From Lutraria lutraria (lineage: Eukaryota > Mollusca > Bivalvia > Venerida > Mactridae), in NCBI GenBank assembly GCA_964023205.1, contig OZ026842.1:11315407-11379406 (forward strand): a stretch of 64,000 bases of DNA. Reading direction: 5' to 3'. Below, piece after piece: positions 1 to 12,629 of the stretch; within the stretch, counting starts at the first letter, position 1, and each line of letters begins with the position of its first letter. Below the pieces are notes generated by a model, which was not told where the DNA came from, made no database searches, and saw only the letters and a list, made by a program, of their open reading frames with translations. The translations under genes and the position numbers were made by a program.

Positions 1-200
1 GATAGCATCCATACAAACATTCAGACAGTGTTGATCCAGTAAAAAATTTGATCCCGGATTGTTAACAAGGTATTTCTGTCATATGACCTAGTGACATATA
101 TTTTTACTCCAAAATGACCCGTGATCGAGCATGTTCAAGATATCAGTGATACAAACAAATTTGAAAAAAGATTCATGAAGATCGACGACGGACGACGAAC
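1..200 (+). repeat. fragment of a dispersed bivalve-type repeat
   Basis: This stretch carries phrases that recur at 23380-23510 and 26820-28027, such as 'tgacctagtgac', 'atgaccc...gttcaagatatca' and 'acaaacattc'. It looks like one decayed unit of the same roughly 150-bp family. No coding potential is visible; the short open frames here are chance. Confidence 0.5.
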
Positions 201-276
201 GCAACAACCTCTCAACAACAACATAATTATGTTTCTCCCCAAATGTTGTTACTTTGGAGAAGTTGCACAGTATAGT
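201..276. repeat. MITE fragment (family also at 52.6 and 56.3 kb)
   Basis: The text 'caacctctcaacaacaac' through 'ctttggagaagttgcac' matches 52680-52749 closely and the ends of the intact element at 56262-56616. This copy is truncated. Confidence 0.5.
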
Positions 277-525
277 CGATATGAATTTTGAAAACATTAG
301 TGATTATACTAATCAATGGCGCATTTTACTGCTGCAGAAAAATCCTGTTGTTTGAATTATAACACAATGTAATTCACTGATTTCTGATCTTCATATTTGA
401 TTAAAGATGTAACGGTCTTGTCATATGAAACTTCTATGAATATTGACCGGTTAATTTGTGATTAAAAGTGGTCTTATCTGAAACTAATTCCAAGAAATAA
501 TTTTGAATATTTTGAACATCTGATG

Positions 526-800
526 TTTGTTTGTTTGTTTGGTTGTTTGGTTGGTTGGTTGGTTTTACGAGTTTTACGCCCCTTTTCAATGGTCAGAGTC
601 ATATGAAGCAGTCAGTTCACCTAACCATCATTCCTGTGAAGAACCAGTACTGGACTCCAATCCTCCGTAAGCAACTGACTACTTTCTTACATAAAGAGAC
701 GAGGTCGGTAGCTTGGCTCGAACCTACGACCCTCTATCAGTGAGAGGTTGCAGTGATTTGAAGTCAGCGACCTTAACCACTAGACAACGGACGCGGGTCT
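526..800 (-). mobile_element. tRNA-derived SINE, copy 1
   Basis: Read on the minus strand, the 5' head has a tRNA-like A box (TAGTGGTTAAGGTCGCTGAC) and a B box (AGGTTCGAGCC). A unique body follows and the element ends in a CAAA-type tail, seen as gtttgtttgttt at the left edge on the plus strand. The sequence at 21400-21640 is a second copy with high identity. It is a pol III-type retroposon with no protein. Confidence 0.75.
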
Positions 801-3800
801 GACCACATCTGAACAAGATCTGTCTAACGTTTCATTCTTGTAAGATGACAAAGTAAAATGTAAAACTGAGCGCGTCCGATGGATCCCTGTCAGTTGTCTG
901 TTTCGAAGACGTCTTCATATAATTTACAGTAAGTACAACCATTGATTAGTGTGAAAGGTAGAGTAAAATATCAAAACATGCGAAAAACTCATCTCACAAT
1001 CGACGTAAAGATGGTAAGCTTTCGAATAATCAAAATACAAAATCAAAACGATTCTCCTCCGCATTCAAGTTTCAATCAAATACTAGTAGCACATTTATCA
1101 CAATCATTGACCTCCGAAAACTTGCGATATTAAAATAGCATTATGAACAAGAATGACAAGTGCTACAAAATTCAACAAAGTCAGTGAGATTGTTATCTAA
1201 TCTCTTATATTCTAGGCATACAATTATATACTTTTATTTAGGTTATCGGAATTTCTTTTAATAAAGCACGTCGTTAAAATCTTCAATTCTACAACCACGT
1301 GCTTCAAAGCCACCTACTTCCGCCTATGCATATGTACTTATAATGCCAATATATTAAGCATTGCTTCAGTAGCTATCATAATATCAAATACTGTGCGTAC
1401 GTTCGTATTGGTACAATTCTTTAATTAAAAGAATATTTTTTGTTGTTTTTCACAATCACTTCAATAAAGCAAGCATTGGATCTGAGAAAATGCCGATAAG
1501 CGGATTTCGTTTAAATAATTCTCGATATCTGAAATATATTCCCGTCTAAAATCGACGCCATGTTTACTCGGCGTGGAAAACCACATAATAATTCATAACA
1601 TACAACTGAAAAAAATGAGAATAAATACTAATTTACTCACGCGCTTTATAATCCACGTCGCTATTAAGAATCGTACCTCTCTGCTATACTAACGCTTTCT
1701 AGACAATGTCATAAAGTACTAGTCGAGCTTTTACGGAACGTCAATATTACCGGAATGTAATTCAATTGCAGTATTGATCCGCTAACTCCGCCGCAGAACA
1801 AGATAGGAGCATATATTCGCTATGGACAATTCACTGTCTTCATGTCGGAATTATTTCGTATGTTATACGTAACTTTGAGACTGTATTGCGAGCTCATCGA
1901 ATGGGGAAGATACTCATTGTCTTTTAAGATTGTAAGATTATTTGAAATTATTTTAAAGTTGTAGATCTACACACACACTACGCAGATATGTACATGACGC
2001 TATTCGAAGAAACATCCTGAGTTAAGCGAGCAGTATTTTGGAAGTGTACTATCACATAAAATGCAATAATCTGTGGCATAAGTGTTAAATACTAATTAAT
2101 ATCAATTTCTATTTTGTATAACGTAGATTCTGCTCAATGTCTAACTCTTTAGAACTGAGCAGATGTCATGACCGTAAACGATGGTATGATGGTTAAAAAT
2201 GGTAATTATGTCCTTACCTATTGTCGTTTTTCGGCAACATAATTCTTTTATTACGCTGCTGGCCCGAATAAGTGATAAGTTTTTTTAATTCGTACATTCT
2301 GTAAACATTTCACGTTTTATTAAATAGAACGAGTGACTACACTATACGCGGGTTTTTTATCTAAATATGAGATATACAGCGTTTTTCGTAATTCGATGAC
2401 TTAATTCTTATTCACGATTTATTTGTTACAAAACATATTGTTTCAAGAGTCTTCGTTTACATATGCATTTCAGTCCGAATAGGCTTTTGAGTGAGTTCAA
2501 TCTTCAAACGGAGGTAACAAACAATATATGTGTGCTTAGACTTTAGCATAACACGTGCATCGCACCTTGCAACTCATAAATAATTTCTTACACTCATTTA
2601 AAGTCCCTTTAGCTTTTTGCTAAAGAAAACAATATGCAAAAACATGCAATTGCTGATATTATCCCAAGATAAATGTTACCGATGAAACAAGCCTTTTTTC
2701 GGCCCTTAAGAAACGATTACGACCAATAAAATTATATGCTTATGGGACTTCAAGCTATGTTTTAAACAGTCACACTGTTCTTCTAAATGTTAAATTAATT
2801 TAGTTGAACTTTAGTCCATACTCATACCCATACCCACGCTAATTTACAAGATTGATCTAACCATATCTTATTCAAAGAAGTTACATTTAGAGCGAGAAAC
2901 TACCGACTAATGACATTCACCAGCGATTGCTGCTGATTTCTGGAAATATACCATGCCCAGCAACATATTGTCGAATCTAGACAATGACATACTGACAAAT
3001 TGCCAAGCAACAAGACGATGCTTACAAAACAAGCACATCCCTCTTACAGATGAACTTACTTCATCAGTAGACAATTGGGATTTCTCCCAAGTATTCAACC
3101 ACATCTTCATTCATATACTTCTTGCATAGCACCATCACCATAGTTTCATATGAAATAACAAACCATTCCTTTCATAAAGGAGTCAATGGGTGAATGACGA
3201 AGGAGCTTCATTAAAGGATGGGTCTGACGTAATTATGCCTCAAAGGACTATCTATGGATCATAACTATTGACACTGTTAGCTAACGAACAACCATACAAC
3301 GTCAATACCAAGTTCAAGATTGTATTGTGATTACTATATTGTGACAGGCTGCATAGTTAGAAAAGTATGCATGCTTTGTCATTTTCATAACATAAATGTA
3401 TTTTTTACATTTTCATAAGATTAATTTCCAGTACACATACATACCAAAAGAATTAATCTACATGAAACAGAGTCAGCAAAATACTGCATTCATGTTCAAC
3501 CAACAACTTTACCTGATCAACAACATATCACCAATCCTCCAGAAAAACTCAAGCAAAATCTTAAGAGAAAGAGGTACAACTTGGTGAAGATAAATACAAC
3601 AACAATCCGTTCGGACATACACGTTACTGGCATCATTTAAACGTTGGACTGGGATGCTCAAAAGCTCCGATGCTTGTCATGATGTACTGAATCCTATCTT
3701 GAAGGCATCCAGCATCTGTCTCTCTGTTTTGGTATCTACATTTTAATATACATGAAGCAGCTTTTCAACATTACCATAGGTTCAATGCTAGTCAGTGCTG

Positions 3801-5796
3801 TACATAATAGAATGGTCAATTCCCATTAGGCGCTTTAAAAAAAATAACCGTAGGGTTGCTTATTTTCGATCCGGTTTTCGGTAGTTCAACTTGATAGCGG
3901 AACCACTTCAATGTTATGACCACTAGTATGGTTTGTCCCAGAGGTGGTTGCTAATTATTTATTTTGCTCTTTTCTATTTCCCCATTTTATTTTCATGAAA
4001 TTCATTATTATTCTTGTCATTGATTAAAGAATGACGACAGTATATAATACAAGGCTGGTATTCTGACAACGATCATCGCCTTTAACATAAATCACCCATG
4101 GCATCTACACACGTGCGCATGATCACCAGCGAGGAACAAAGAAATTAAACATTCTCATACATCAATATATGTGTTATTCCCAATGAGCACAAAGCCGAAC
4201 ATCTGTGCGTTGTCATTTCTGTTAACAGCACCAGAACTTTGTTTGTGTTTTCTTGTGAAAACATCGCATATGTGCAGTATTCCAAGTATTCAGACACTAT
4301 TTGGCCCCATGGAACATTTAAGAGAGCGACGAAGCGCTTGGCGAAATTACTTTAAGAATCGAAGCATATAATACAATGTATGCATCATTTATAATAAACA
4401 TATTGCATTCATTATTTGCTTGCTTTGCAAATCCCTTCTCGACGTAAGTCAAAATGAGAAAATTCTAACCTGGCAGTATAGTGCTACATTCCGTTTTCAG
4501 TTCCGTTCCTTTGACAACAGACTACTCTGCCAGAGCATAAAATGACACATTTACGTATTACGTTGAGGTATTGTTCGTGTTTTACATCAAATTCTTACTT
4601 CAATAGTGGTTCTGCTACTTTTTTGGGGACAGCTACACAAGATTCCCTGCATTCTGTACCAGCACCAACCTCGGTTTCCGCCTAATTCTTCACGTGCATG
4701 GTCAGCATTGGTGAGTGGTCTTAACATAATATGTTCAACCAATTCGTCACAAATAACATGTGTTAATCCCTAAGGTTCGAACTCACGATCATAGTGTCCG
4801 TAGTACTAACAATTTATTTATAGAGCTTAGCCATCTGGCTGAACTGTTATTTGTAAATAAAACATCACAATAATTATTCACTGACAGACATTATTCTCCA
4901 TGGATAAAATAGATACAAACACAAAGACACTTGAATCTGTGGTTATGTAGACAGTCCCTAGAAATCAGAAATGTCAAAAATTCCAAAACAAAACTCGTAG
5001 GTTCCAACAAGCGTGTCAGGATATGAGTCAAGATATCAAAGATTAGATCAATTACAATTTGACAGGTTGACAAAAGATGAAAACTTTTATTGAAAGTTCT
5101 TAAGAATCGCTCATTTTAATGGTCGTATTCAGTTTACTAAAATGGTTAAAAATATGATGAAATAATCTGCAGTATTGCCATATGTATAAACTCACCAGCA
5201 AAGAATAATAATTTGTCAATATCTTACCAATACAAGGGACAGAAATGGAGAGGTACTGAAGCAATATTCTTTTCACAATCCTTGTATCGTGGTTTGAAAA
5301 GCGCAGCTATACTGTATATAGTGAACTGTTTGTGGTAATGAAAGATTTTAGCATCCATGTTTCACTCATAAGATTTTCCAAGCTTTATTTACATGCACTC
5401 ATAATCTATACTCAATAATATTGACTTTTTTAGCACATACATGCATGCATATGTGTGTATAGTCTCGCTGTATTAATTGTTTTCAATCTTTTAATGTCAA
5501 ATGGTATTGGGTCGATACTATTCCACAACTATTCCATTACTATTCCAACAATATTCCATTAATAAAAAGAATTACCATACAGTAGTTTGTTTGGCAGTCA
5601 TTATCAAGGTTTGTTCGAGGTTCGTTTACTATTCCATTAGCTCGATCATTTGCATGTGATTTGACTGCCACCAATTCCTCAAACAACTGCCATAGTCCGA
5701 ATGGCAGTTGTTAATTCCACCTTGATGTTATTTTGGTTTGAGTACACTAACATACAAGGCGCATTCTTAGTCACGGGAATACCTTCTACTTTTTAT
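801..5796. other. spacer without a recognisable gene
   Basis: About 5 kb of A+T-rich sequence. I find no exon series, conserved protein motif, tRNA or clear repeat termini. Open frames here are short, of unbiased composition and on both strands, as expected by chance. Exons of a fast-evolving neighbouring gene could be missed. Confidence 0.4.
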
Positions 5797-6301
5797 CAAG
5801 GACTTATATACATACATGGATTCGCAACTTCCGTATTAACAGTTTAAAGTAATCAAATCCCGCGATAATAAGACGTGAATCAACGGGAATACAAGCTATT
5901 GTTTACAAAAGCGAAAATACGAAAAAGTCCGTGATATCCGAATGATAATAACAGCGAAAATATCCGTGGTATTCCGAATGTTTAATCTCGGAGAAGAAAG
6001 GATTATAATAGATGTCCGCCATCTTGGAATTTAAAATGTTCGACTGATGCCTTATTCAATGCTTATACTTAGACTTTGTGGATTATAAATGTATCTCAAT
6101 ATCTTTAAGTAATTTGTTGCATCCTTTACCAATTTCCCGTGCCCAATTGCCAGAGTTTTATTAGTATAATCAAATTCGTAAACACCCAAATACAGCTGTC
6201 GGACATTGCCGAGTATATAGCAATGCATTGTGGGATCGCCGAACGATATCGTTTGATCTATTTTTAGCAGTTGCGAATCCATGTATGTATATAAGTCCTT
6301 G
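5797..6301 (-). mobile_element. 505-bp TIR transposon, copy 1
   Basis: Terminal inverted repeats of 33 bp (5797-5829 and 6269-6301) start CAAGGACTTATATACATACA. The flanks share a 7-bp duplication TTTTTAT (5790-5796, 6302-6308). A nearly identical copy of exactly the same length lies inverted at 7538-8042. Each copy has an open frame that starts inside one TIR (76 codons here, ended by a TAA where copy 2 has AAA). No transposase is present, so it is non-autonomous. The superfamily is not identified; 7-bp duplications are uncommon. Confidence 0.85.
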
Positions 6302-7300
6302 TTTTTATATAGTTTTGTAGGTCTTCTTTTATAGTTGCATGTATAGTATTATCAATTAGGTTAGAGTTATAGTAATTTGTTCTGTTTTAACGATTAAATG
6401 TTTTTCATTTGAATTTCCCAGGCGCTTTATGTGTTGCCCCCCCGCCCAATCCATAAGAGGGTATATTTTTTTTTTTAATTTATGTTAAAAATAATGTAAC
6501 TGCTAGTGCAAGTGCTAGATTGGTTATGAACATATTAAATATTGTGATACGATCACTGCTTTATCAATATTTGGAGATATTACATTTACTTGGTCGATTC
6601 AGGGTCTTGCTATTTGAGTGACCCTGGTTGGTTCTTTGTTTAAGTAAATTATATAATATCAAAGATATTATGATATGTGTATATATTATATGATAATAAT
6701 ATAATATTTTTAAATCCATAAACAAACATATACTATATATTTATATACATATACACACATTTATTAATACATAAATGCGTACTAGTCAACAATTAACAAT
6801 AATTAAAATATCTGCTACACTGAAAACAAGATACTTTTCCATTCACAATAATAATTTTGATCTGGATTGGTTTCCGAATGTATACAAAAAATATGTGTTC
6901 AAATAAGTAATCAATGAGCGCCGCCTGTCCATATAATATAATACATATTAGAATGTCAGAAAAGGACAATGAAGTTCCAAGTGAAAGGGTTCCCGTGCGC
7001 CATAAATTGCAGTACACAAAATGTGTAACAAAATAATCGGGAACCAAATATATCTGTATTTATTACGTCATTTGTAATTTCAGGTATGTAATTGTATGTT
7101 CACATGGGCCTAAGTGCCTACTGATTTCAAAATAAACTATACCTTTATAAACAGGATCCCGTTCAGTGTTGCATTGATAAGGTGGTAAGGGGGACAACTT
7201 ATTTTTCGATGTGTCCGGATGTGGTCGATTTTAGCTACACGAGAGCGATTTGCACAATATGGTTTTTATTACAGTACGCCCATAATAAGAAAACTACAAG
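6302..7300. other. spacer and TRAPPC1 promoter/5' UTR region
   Basis: AT-rich, including a nearly pure A/T stretch at about 6640-6780. The last 130 bases before the TRAPPC1 start are richer in C+G, with several CpGs (about 7195-7250), and are the likely promoter/5' UTR. No TATA box stands out. Confidence 0.35.
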
Positions 7301-10300
7301 ATGACAATTTTCAATTTGTACATATTCGATCGAAATGGAACTTGTATGTACTACTCTGAATGGAATAGAAGGAAACAATCAGGCATGTCAAAAGACGAGG
7401 TAAAATATTTTGTTTTGATCGCATTAATTTTGTACTTACAGTGAATTAACATCTTAAGTGAAACACAATTCGGATAAAGTTTTTCGGATAAGTTCCGTAA
7501 TGTATTGACTAGTTTTACTTTTTTTAGTTACCAAGGACAAGGACTTATATACATACATGGATTCGCAACTGCTAAAAATAGATCAAACGATATCGTTCGG
7601 CGATCCCACAATGCATTGCTATATACTCGGCAATGTCCGACAGCTGTATTTGGGTGTTTACGAATTTGATTATACTAATAAAACTCTGGCAATTGGGCAC
7701 GGAAAATTGGTAAAGGATGCAACAAATTCCTTAAAGATATTGAGATACATTTATAATCCACAAAGTCTAAGTATAAACATCGAAAAAGGCATCAGTCGAA
7801 CATTTTAAATTCCAAGATGGCGGACATCTATTATAATCCTTTCGTCTCCGAGATTAAACGTTCGGAATACCACGGATATTTTCGCTGTTATTATCATTCG
7901 GAGATCACGGATTTTTTCGTATTTTCGCTTTTGTAAACAATAGCTTGTATTCCCGTTGATTCACGTCTTATTATCGCGGGATTTGATTACTTTAAACTGT
8001 TAATACGGAAGTTGCGAATCCATGTATGTATATAAGTCCTTGCCAAGGACTTATTATACAAACTTGAATTCGCAGCTTCCTTATTTACAAATAGAAGTAA
8101 TCAAATCCTACAGAATCGACATAAATCAACAGGATTTCATGCTCATGTTTACAACAGCGAAAACAAATGTTCGCCATGTTGGAAGTCAAAGCGACAGATT
8201 TCCTTATTTGAAATGCTTAAGTTAAAAATGTGTATTTTCAGTGTATCTTTAAAAAGATTGTTGCATCCGAACGAATTTTCCGTGCTAATGGCCAGAGTTT
8301 TCTGGTATATTTATTAATAATTTAAGTTAGTAAAGTTGTTTTTGACGGGGAACACCTGAATACAGCTGTTGGATATAGTCAACTTTTGTTGAGTATTGCT
8401 ATGGGTTGTGGGATCATTCTCTATCATTCTCTGGGGCCTTTTTTCCTTCTGTATCAGAGGCTGAAATTCCGTGACTTCTCAAGTGCAAAAAGGCTGTTTT
8501 TTTCCCACTTTGAGGCAAACAAAAAATTCCCAAAAATACTATGCTATTCTAACTCTGTTGCCTAACCTTCTCAAATTTAGCCAAATATCACATTTGAATT
8601 TCCCAAAATGAAAGGCTAAGGCCGAATTTTTGGCAAAAAGGCCATTGTATTTAGCAGCTGCAAATTCATGTACAGTTTTGTTGTTTCATTTTTTTTTCTA
8701 AGCTTATCAATGAGAAAGGATAGAATTAGGTTATTAACTGATATGTATACAGTATGTTAAATTCTATCAAGTAACTGTAAATTTATTGATTTTTGGTCAC
8801 AAATTCATGACGCACAAACGTGTGGTACATACCACATACATGTACATTGTATTACTATTAGGGCTAGCCAAGACATTTCCGATTTGCCTTCTTGGCCTTG
8901 CACATGCAAAGAATGGTTAGAAAAAATAGAGTCCAAATTCAGTTATGAAAGCAACCAACTGAAAAACTAAATGTGTTTGGCTTAATGCAAACCCCTTAAC
9001 ATTCTACTCACTGATCAGTGATGAGCCTACTTAATTTGGCCATTTTGTATAAATTTTTGAAGTAAGTGATGATGATAGTGTCACTTGAATTGCATCTTCT
9101 TTTATAAAAAAAAATGGAATTGACGAGTGGCATTGCTTCAAAATTGCTGATCAATAAAATGTGAAAAAAAGTTGGAATTCTTGGTCATCGTTTTGTTCAG
9201 AAAATTTTTGTTCTTTCTATTTCTTTACAGGAGTACAAGCTGATGTATGGAATGTTGTTTTCCATCAAATCTTTTGTTAGCAGAATAAGTCCTACAGATA
9301 TGTATCCTTTATCGTTAAACCCTGACGATACTCGTCTACTCACTTTTATTGCACCACCTAAGTAACCATGAGTTTGTCAAGGATTATATGATGAACTTTA
9401 TCATGTTGTTTTTAGAAATTGGTAGAATGTCATTCATTATGATGTCCTATTTCAGAAATAGTTGTTATCATCAGAGACATAACATGATATCTATGTCTCT
9501 GTTATCATATAATTATATTATTGTCATCCTTTCTAAGTTACTGATTGTCAAGATGAAAAAACATTTCATCAAACATGTATTGATATGCACAGGCATAGCA
9601 TATTTCATTGTTACACACCATAGAACTTAATTCCTTAGTTTGAAATTGTAAAATAATCATTCACAGGGATTTTTTGGGGGCGATTTTATAGCCGAAATTC
9701 GGTCATATTCCCAATTTTTTTTTTTTTTTTTTTTTTATAAATTTTATGAGTTCATTAACATCACTATTACCTTATTCTGCTACTGTTTTATGTGTAAATA
9801 AGTAGAATAAGTTGAAGATTGCAAAAATTGTAGTTATGCATTTTTTCCCAATTTTAATTAAAATACCGCGAAAATTCCCAATCCCAAGGGTATGGGTCAT
9901 ATTCCCAAAATACTGAGAAAAAACCCTGAATTCAGTTGTGCCATTTTTATGGATTGACTAAAAGCTTGGTATTACGGTAACAATCAGAGAGTCATGTATA
10001 AATTATCACTACTTTGGTCTGTAATTACATACCTTAATTCATTACTAGTAAAGAGGGATTCCTGAATTTTAAGACAAGTAAATACAAGCTACATCTATAT
10101 GAGACTGCTAGTGGGTTGAAGTTTGTATTGAATACAGATCTTAGTGTTGGAAGTGTTAAGGAAATACTTCATGATATATATAAAACAGTAAGTAAACTTT
10201 TAAATCTTTTTTTTTTGTTTTGTCTGAAGACTTACAACTTTGAAAATGCAGTCAAACAAAAGATTAAAACCACAAGAATCTACAAGCCTCAGATCATATA

Positions 10301-11164
10301 TATAACGTTTTTATTTACAGTGCCTTATTAGCTGTTCATTAACAAATGTAAACTACAGCTGGCCTTAACAAGCCATTAAAATAAAAACTAGTCAGATGAA
10401 CACGCATAGGAAAATCGCTGTTTCTTCAATCCAGATTTTTACAAGTCAGCATACAGTCATTCTCCTTTATTAAATTCTACGAGTCTGCTACAATCTTCAC
10501 AGAACATTGTTGTCGAACTTACAGATAATTTTAATAATGTAAATTTGCAACATATCTTCATATATAAAAAGCCAAATCATAATAAACATGTTTGACAAAA
10601 AGCCTGATATGGTCTTCAAGTCTGTACTAAAGTAAACAAAATAATGCTTTCTTAGTCAGGGGTTTTCTTTACGTACTGGGGAAGGCACCCTATCCCTAAT
10701 ATAGGCATGAAATAGCAGATTGAAGCCTCTTTTTTGAAAAAAATTCTCCCCAGAAACCAATTTATGGAATGAAATTTCAGGAGAATAAATGGGAAAATTG
10801 CATGATTACAAAGAAGTTTCAAAGGGGAAGGCACTCTTTACAGACTACAAAATTCCTGAGAGTTAAGAATCCACATAAAGCTCATTTCCTTAAAATGTCA
10901 CCTCTATTTAATTTTTTTTTTGTATGAATTAAAGTGTACAAAGTGGTGTCAAGGTCTGGATAGGAGGTTCTCGTTCATGGATTGTGTTGTTGTTACACTT
11001 TGTGATAATTATTTTACTTTTGTGTATTTTTTCAGGTGTATGTTGAGTATGTTGTGAAGAACCCAGTCTGTGATATGTCTCAACCAATAGAAAGTGAACT
11101 ATTTAAGACAAAGATTGATGAATACATACGTGCATTGCCTATATTTGCTACACGGGTGTCATAG
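7301..11164 (+). CDS. TRAPPC1: trafficking protein particle complex subunit 1 (TRAPPC1/Bet5)
   Basis: Four coding exons join in frame: 7301-7399, 9231-9301, 10049-10187 and 11036-11164 (stop TAG at 11162). All introns are GT-AG. The product is 145 aa, the length of human TRAPPC1. It opens with [15 protein letters not shown] and continues [51 protein letters not shown] and ends [12 protein letters not shown]; each block lines up with the family. TRAPPC1 is a longin-fold core subunit of TRAPP, the Rab1/Ypt1 exchange factor and tether for ER-Golgi traffic, on the cytosolic face of early Golgi membranes. The start ATG is followed directly by the conserved N-terminus. Codon 57 spans intron 2 as AT|T (Ile), where vertebrates have Met. 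Intron 1 contains a recent 505-bp transposon inserted into an older relative. Confidence 0.96.
7538..8042 (+). mobile_element. 505-bp TIR transposon, copy 2 (TRAPPC1 intron 1)
   Basis: The same 33-bp TIRs as at 5797-6301, opposite orientation, and equal length. It is flanked by a perfect 7-bp duplication CCAAGGA (7531-7537, 8043-8049). The duplicated target is the end of an older related element, so this is a nested insertion. It carries an 83-codon open frame from 7557 that begins [15 protein letters not shown]; nothing known is recognised in it. The minus-strand copy at 6052-6282 encodes almost the same residues. Confidence 0.85.
8043..8680 (+). mobile_element. old, diverged relative of the 505-bp transposon
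   Basis: It begins CAAGGACTTATTATACAAAC and follows the same order of motifs as the 505-bp element (GAATTCGCAGCTTCC, AACAGCGAAAA, GTTGCATCC, GAATACAGCTGTTGG). It ends near 8680 with a decayed TIR (GCAGCTGCAAATTCATGTA). It is interrupted by a further insertion at about 8434-8643. Identity is clearly lower than between the two intact copies, so this is an older insertion. Confidence 0.65.
8434..8643. mobile_element. small insertion nested in the old element
   Basis: Ends GGCCTTTTTTCC and GGCAAAAAGGCC form an imperfect terminal inverted repeat around about 210 bases of T/A-rich sequence. It splits the older element, which resumes at about 8650. Probable MITE; no coding capacity. Confidence 0.45.
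9664..9928. mobile_element. MITE with CAGGG ends (TRAPPC1 intron 2)
   Basis: Left end CAGGGATTTTTT and right end GAAAAAACCCTG are inverted repeats, enclosing about 265 bases that include a long T run. The internal text 'attcccaa' recurs in opposite orientations. Confidence 0.5.
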
Positions 11165-11182
11165 TTATGATCCAGACATTGG

Positions 11183-11387
11183 TACAGTTAAACCTGTTTT
11201 GGCAGTCACCTCAGAAAAAGGCCACCCTGTAAATGAAGGTCATACCTATGTAAATGAAGGCCATACCTAATGTAAAAAATGCCATTGATTGTTAAGGACA
11301 AAATGACCCGCAAATAAAGGACACCTGTCAATAAAGGCCCCATTTTATCATTCCTTAGGTTAGCCTTTTGTGTACAGGTTTGACATT
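11183..11387. mobile_element. AGGTTTGACTGT-family MITE, copy 1
   Basis: Ends are TACAGTTAAACCTG and CAGGTTTGACAT. Inside are the family phrases 'aaggccaccctgtaaatgaagg', 'gacaaaatgacc' and 'aataaagg'. It lies in the TRAPPC1 3' UTR. Five more copies are at 17046, 29466, 34600, 54442 and 58804. Confidence 0.7.
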
Positions 11388-11790
11388 ATACAATCATATT
11401 GTTTCTTTTGTGAACTGATTAATTTGGTGTCTGCATACTAATGTAAATCACAAAACTGTTATGCTTAAGAATGGGACCATTGTGTGTGTTAGTGTCATTC
11501 TTAAAAGATGAGTCTGCTTTCTATGTTACTTGAATATTGTTTCACATGGCTTTTGTGAAAAAATGCTTATTATTATGATCAACATAACAAACAAGAGATG
11601 TTATGTCTGGACTTGAAGTAAAATTTAGCATGTCCTGGTCCTTATATTTGCTAATTGAATTCGTCATTTATGCAACTGCAACACTGAAAAGATCTTGTCC
11701 TACATATTTATAGGGCCTTATTCAATCGACTGTTTATTTTGCATAATCCATCGTAAATAATAGACGAACTTCCAACAGTTAGAAACTGCA

Positions 11791-12137
11791 AATAAAACAC
11801 CAATATGAATCTGTTAAAGCTTTAATTGTTGCCAAACACACTAACAAAAACAGAGATAAATTTCACCTATTCTAAGTCCCATAACAAATTACAAATTAAC
11901 ATTTAAGTAATGAATTCATGTATATATACATGGCATATATAATTATATAAAAAATGTAGTTAATGTTGTCCTTTTTAATTCTATTGTATTTATTGTATGT
12001 GAGGACTTGTGAGAATATGATTACTGATGTGTTATTGTTACTATTAACTAATTGTGTTATTTGTTGTTACTGTAAGATTTGATTTTAGGTGCAATAAATG
12101 TATATACATGTACTGTAAATGTTGTTGTATTTTTATT
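11791..12137. terminator. facing poly(A) signals of TRAPPC1 and NSMCE2
   Basis: On the plus strand AATAAA occurs at 11791-11796 and 12093-12098, downstream of the TRAPPC1 stop. On the minus strand AATAAA reads from 12137 to 12132, downstream of the NSMCE2 stop at 12630. If the outer signals are used, the two transcripts end within tens of bases of each other or overlap. The assignment is inference from position. Confidence 0.5.
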
Positions 12138-12629
12138 TAGCTACATGTATCTATTTCAGACATGCATATGTACAGACTTAAGTTGATCAGTAGAATTTCT
12201 TTCCAATTTAAAAAAAATATCAATAAGAAAAAAATTGACCTAGACCAAAAATTCGAGGTTTGTCAGAAACAGGGATTAGTGGAAACCAGTTTTTTTACAC
12301 TTGATGTGTGAATAGGATGTTCATATTAATGGAAGTCATAGTTAACAGTGAAACATAGTCGCACCATAGGTCATCTGAATAAACAACAAGAAGTGTTTGT
12401 GAAACATATATATACCCCATTTTCCTCGAAAGGGGCTTAATTAGATAGGCATCCACTCTACTTGACATTAATCTTTATATACATTTATATATAAGTGATA
12501 TGTCATCATCGGTCAAGTAGATTGGTCAAGTTAAATACCTGTATAATGGTCTTGTGTGTATCATTCAATAAATTAATGCAATGATTGTATTCATATGTGT
12601 ATAAGGTCTTTAAGTACCGCAGGCTCATC

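Noticed and set aside
6052..7808. Small frames [14 protein letters not shown]... at 6052-6282 (-) and 7557-7808 (+) as host genes
   Set aside because: They start inside transposon TIRs and recur with the transposon. No host homology is recognised, so they are kept only as part of the mobile element.
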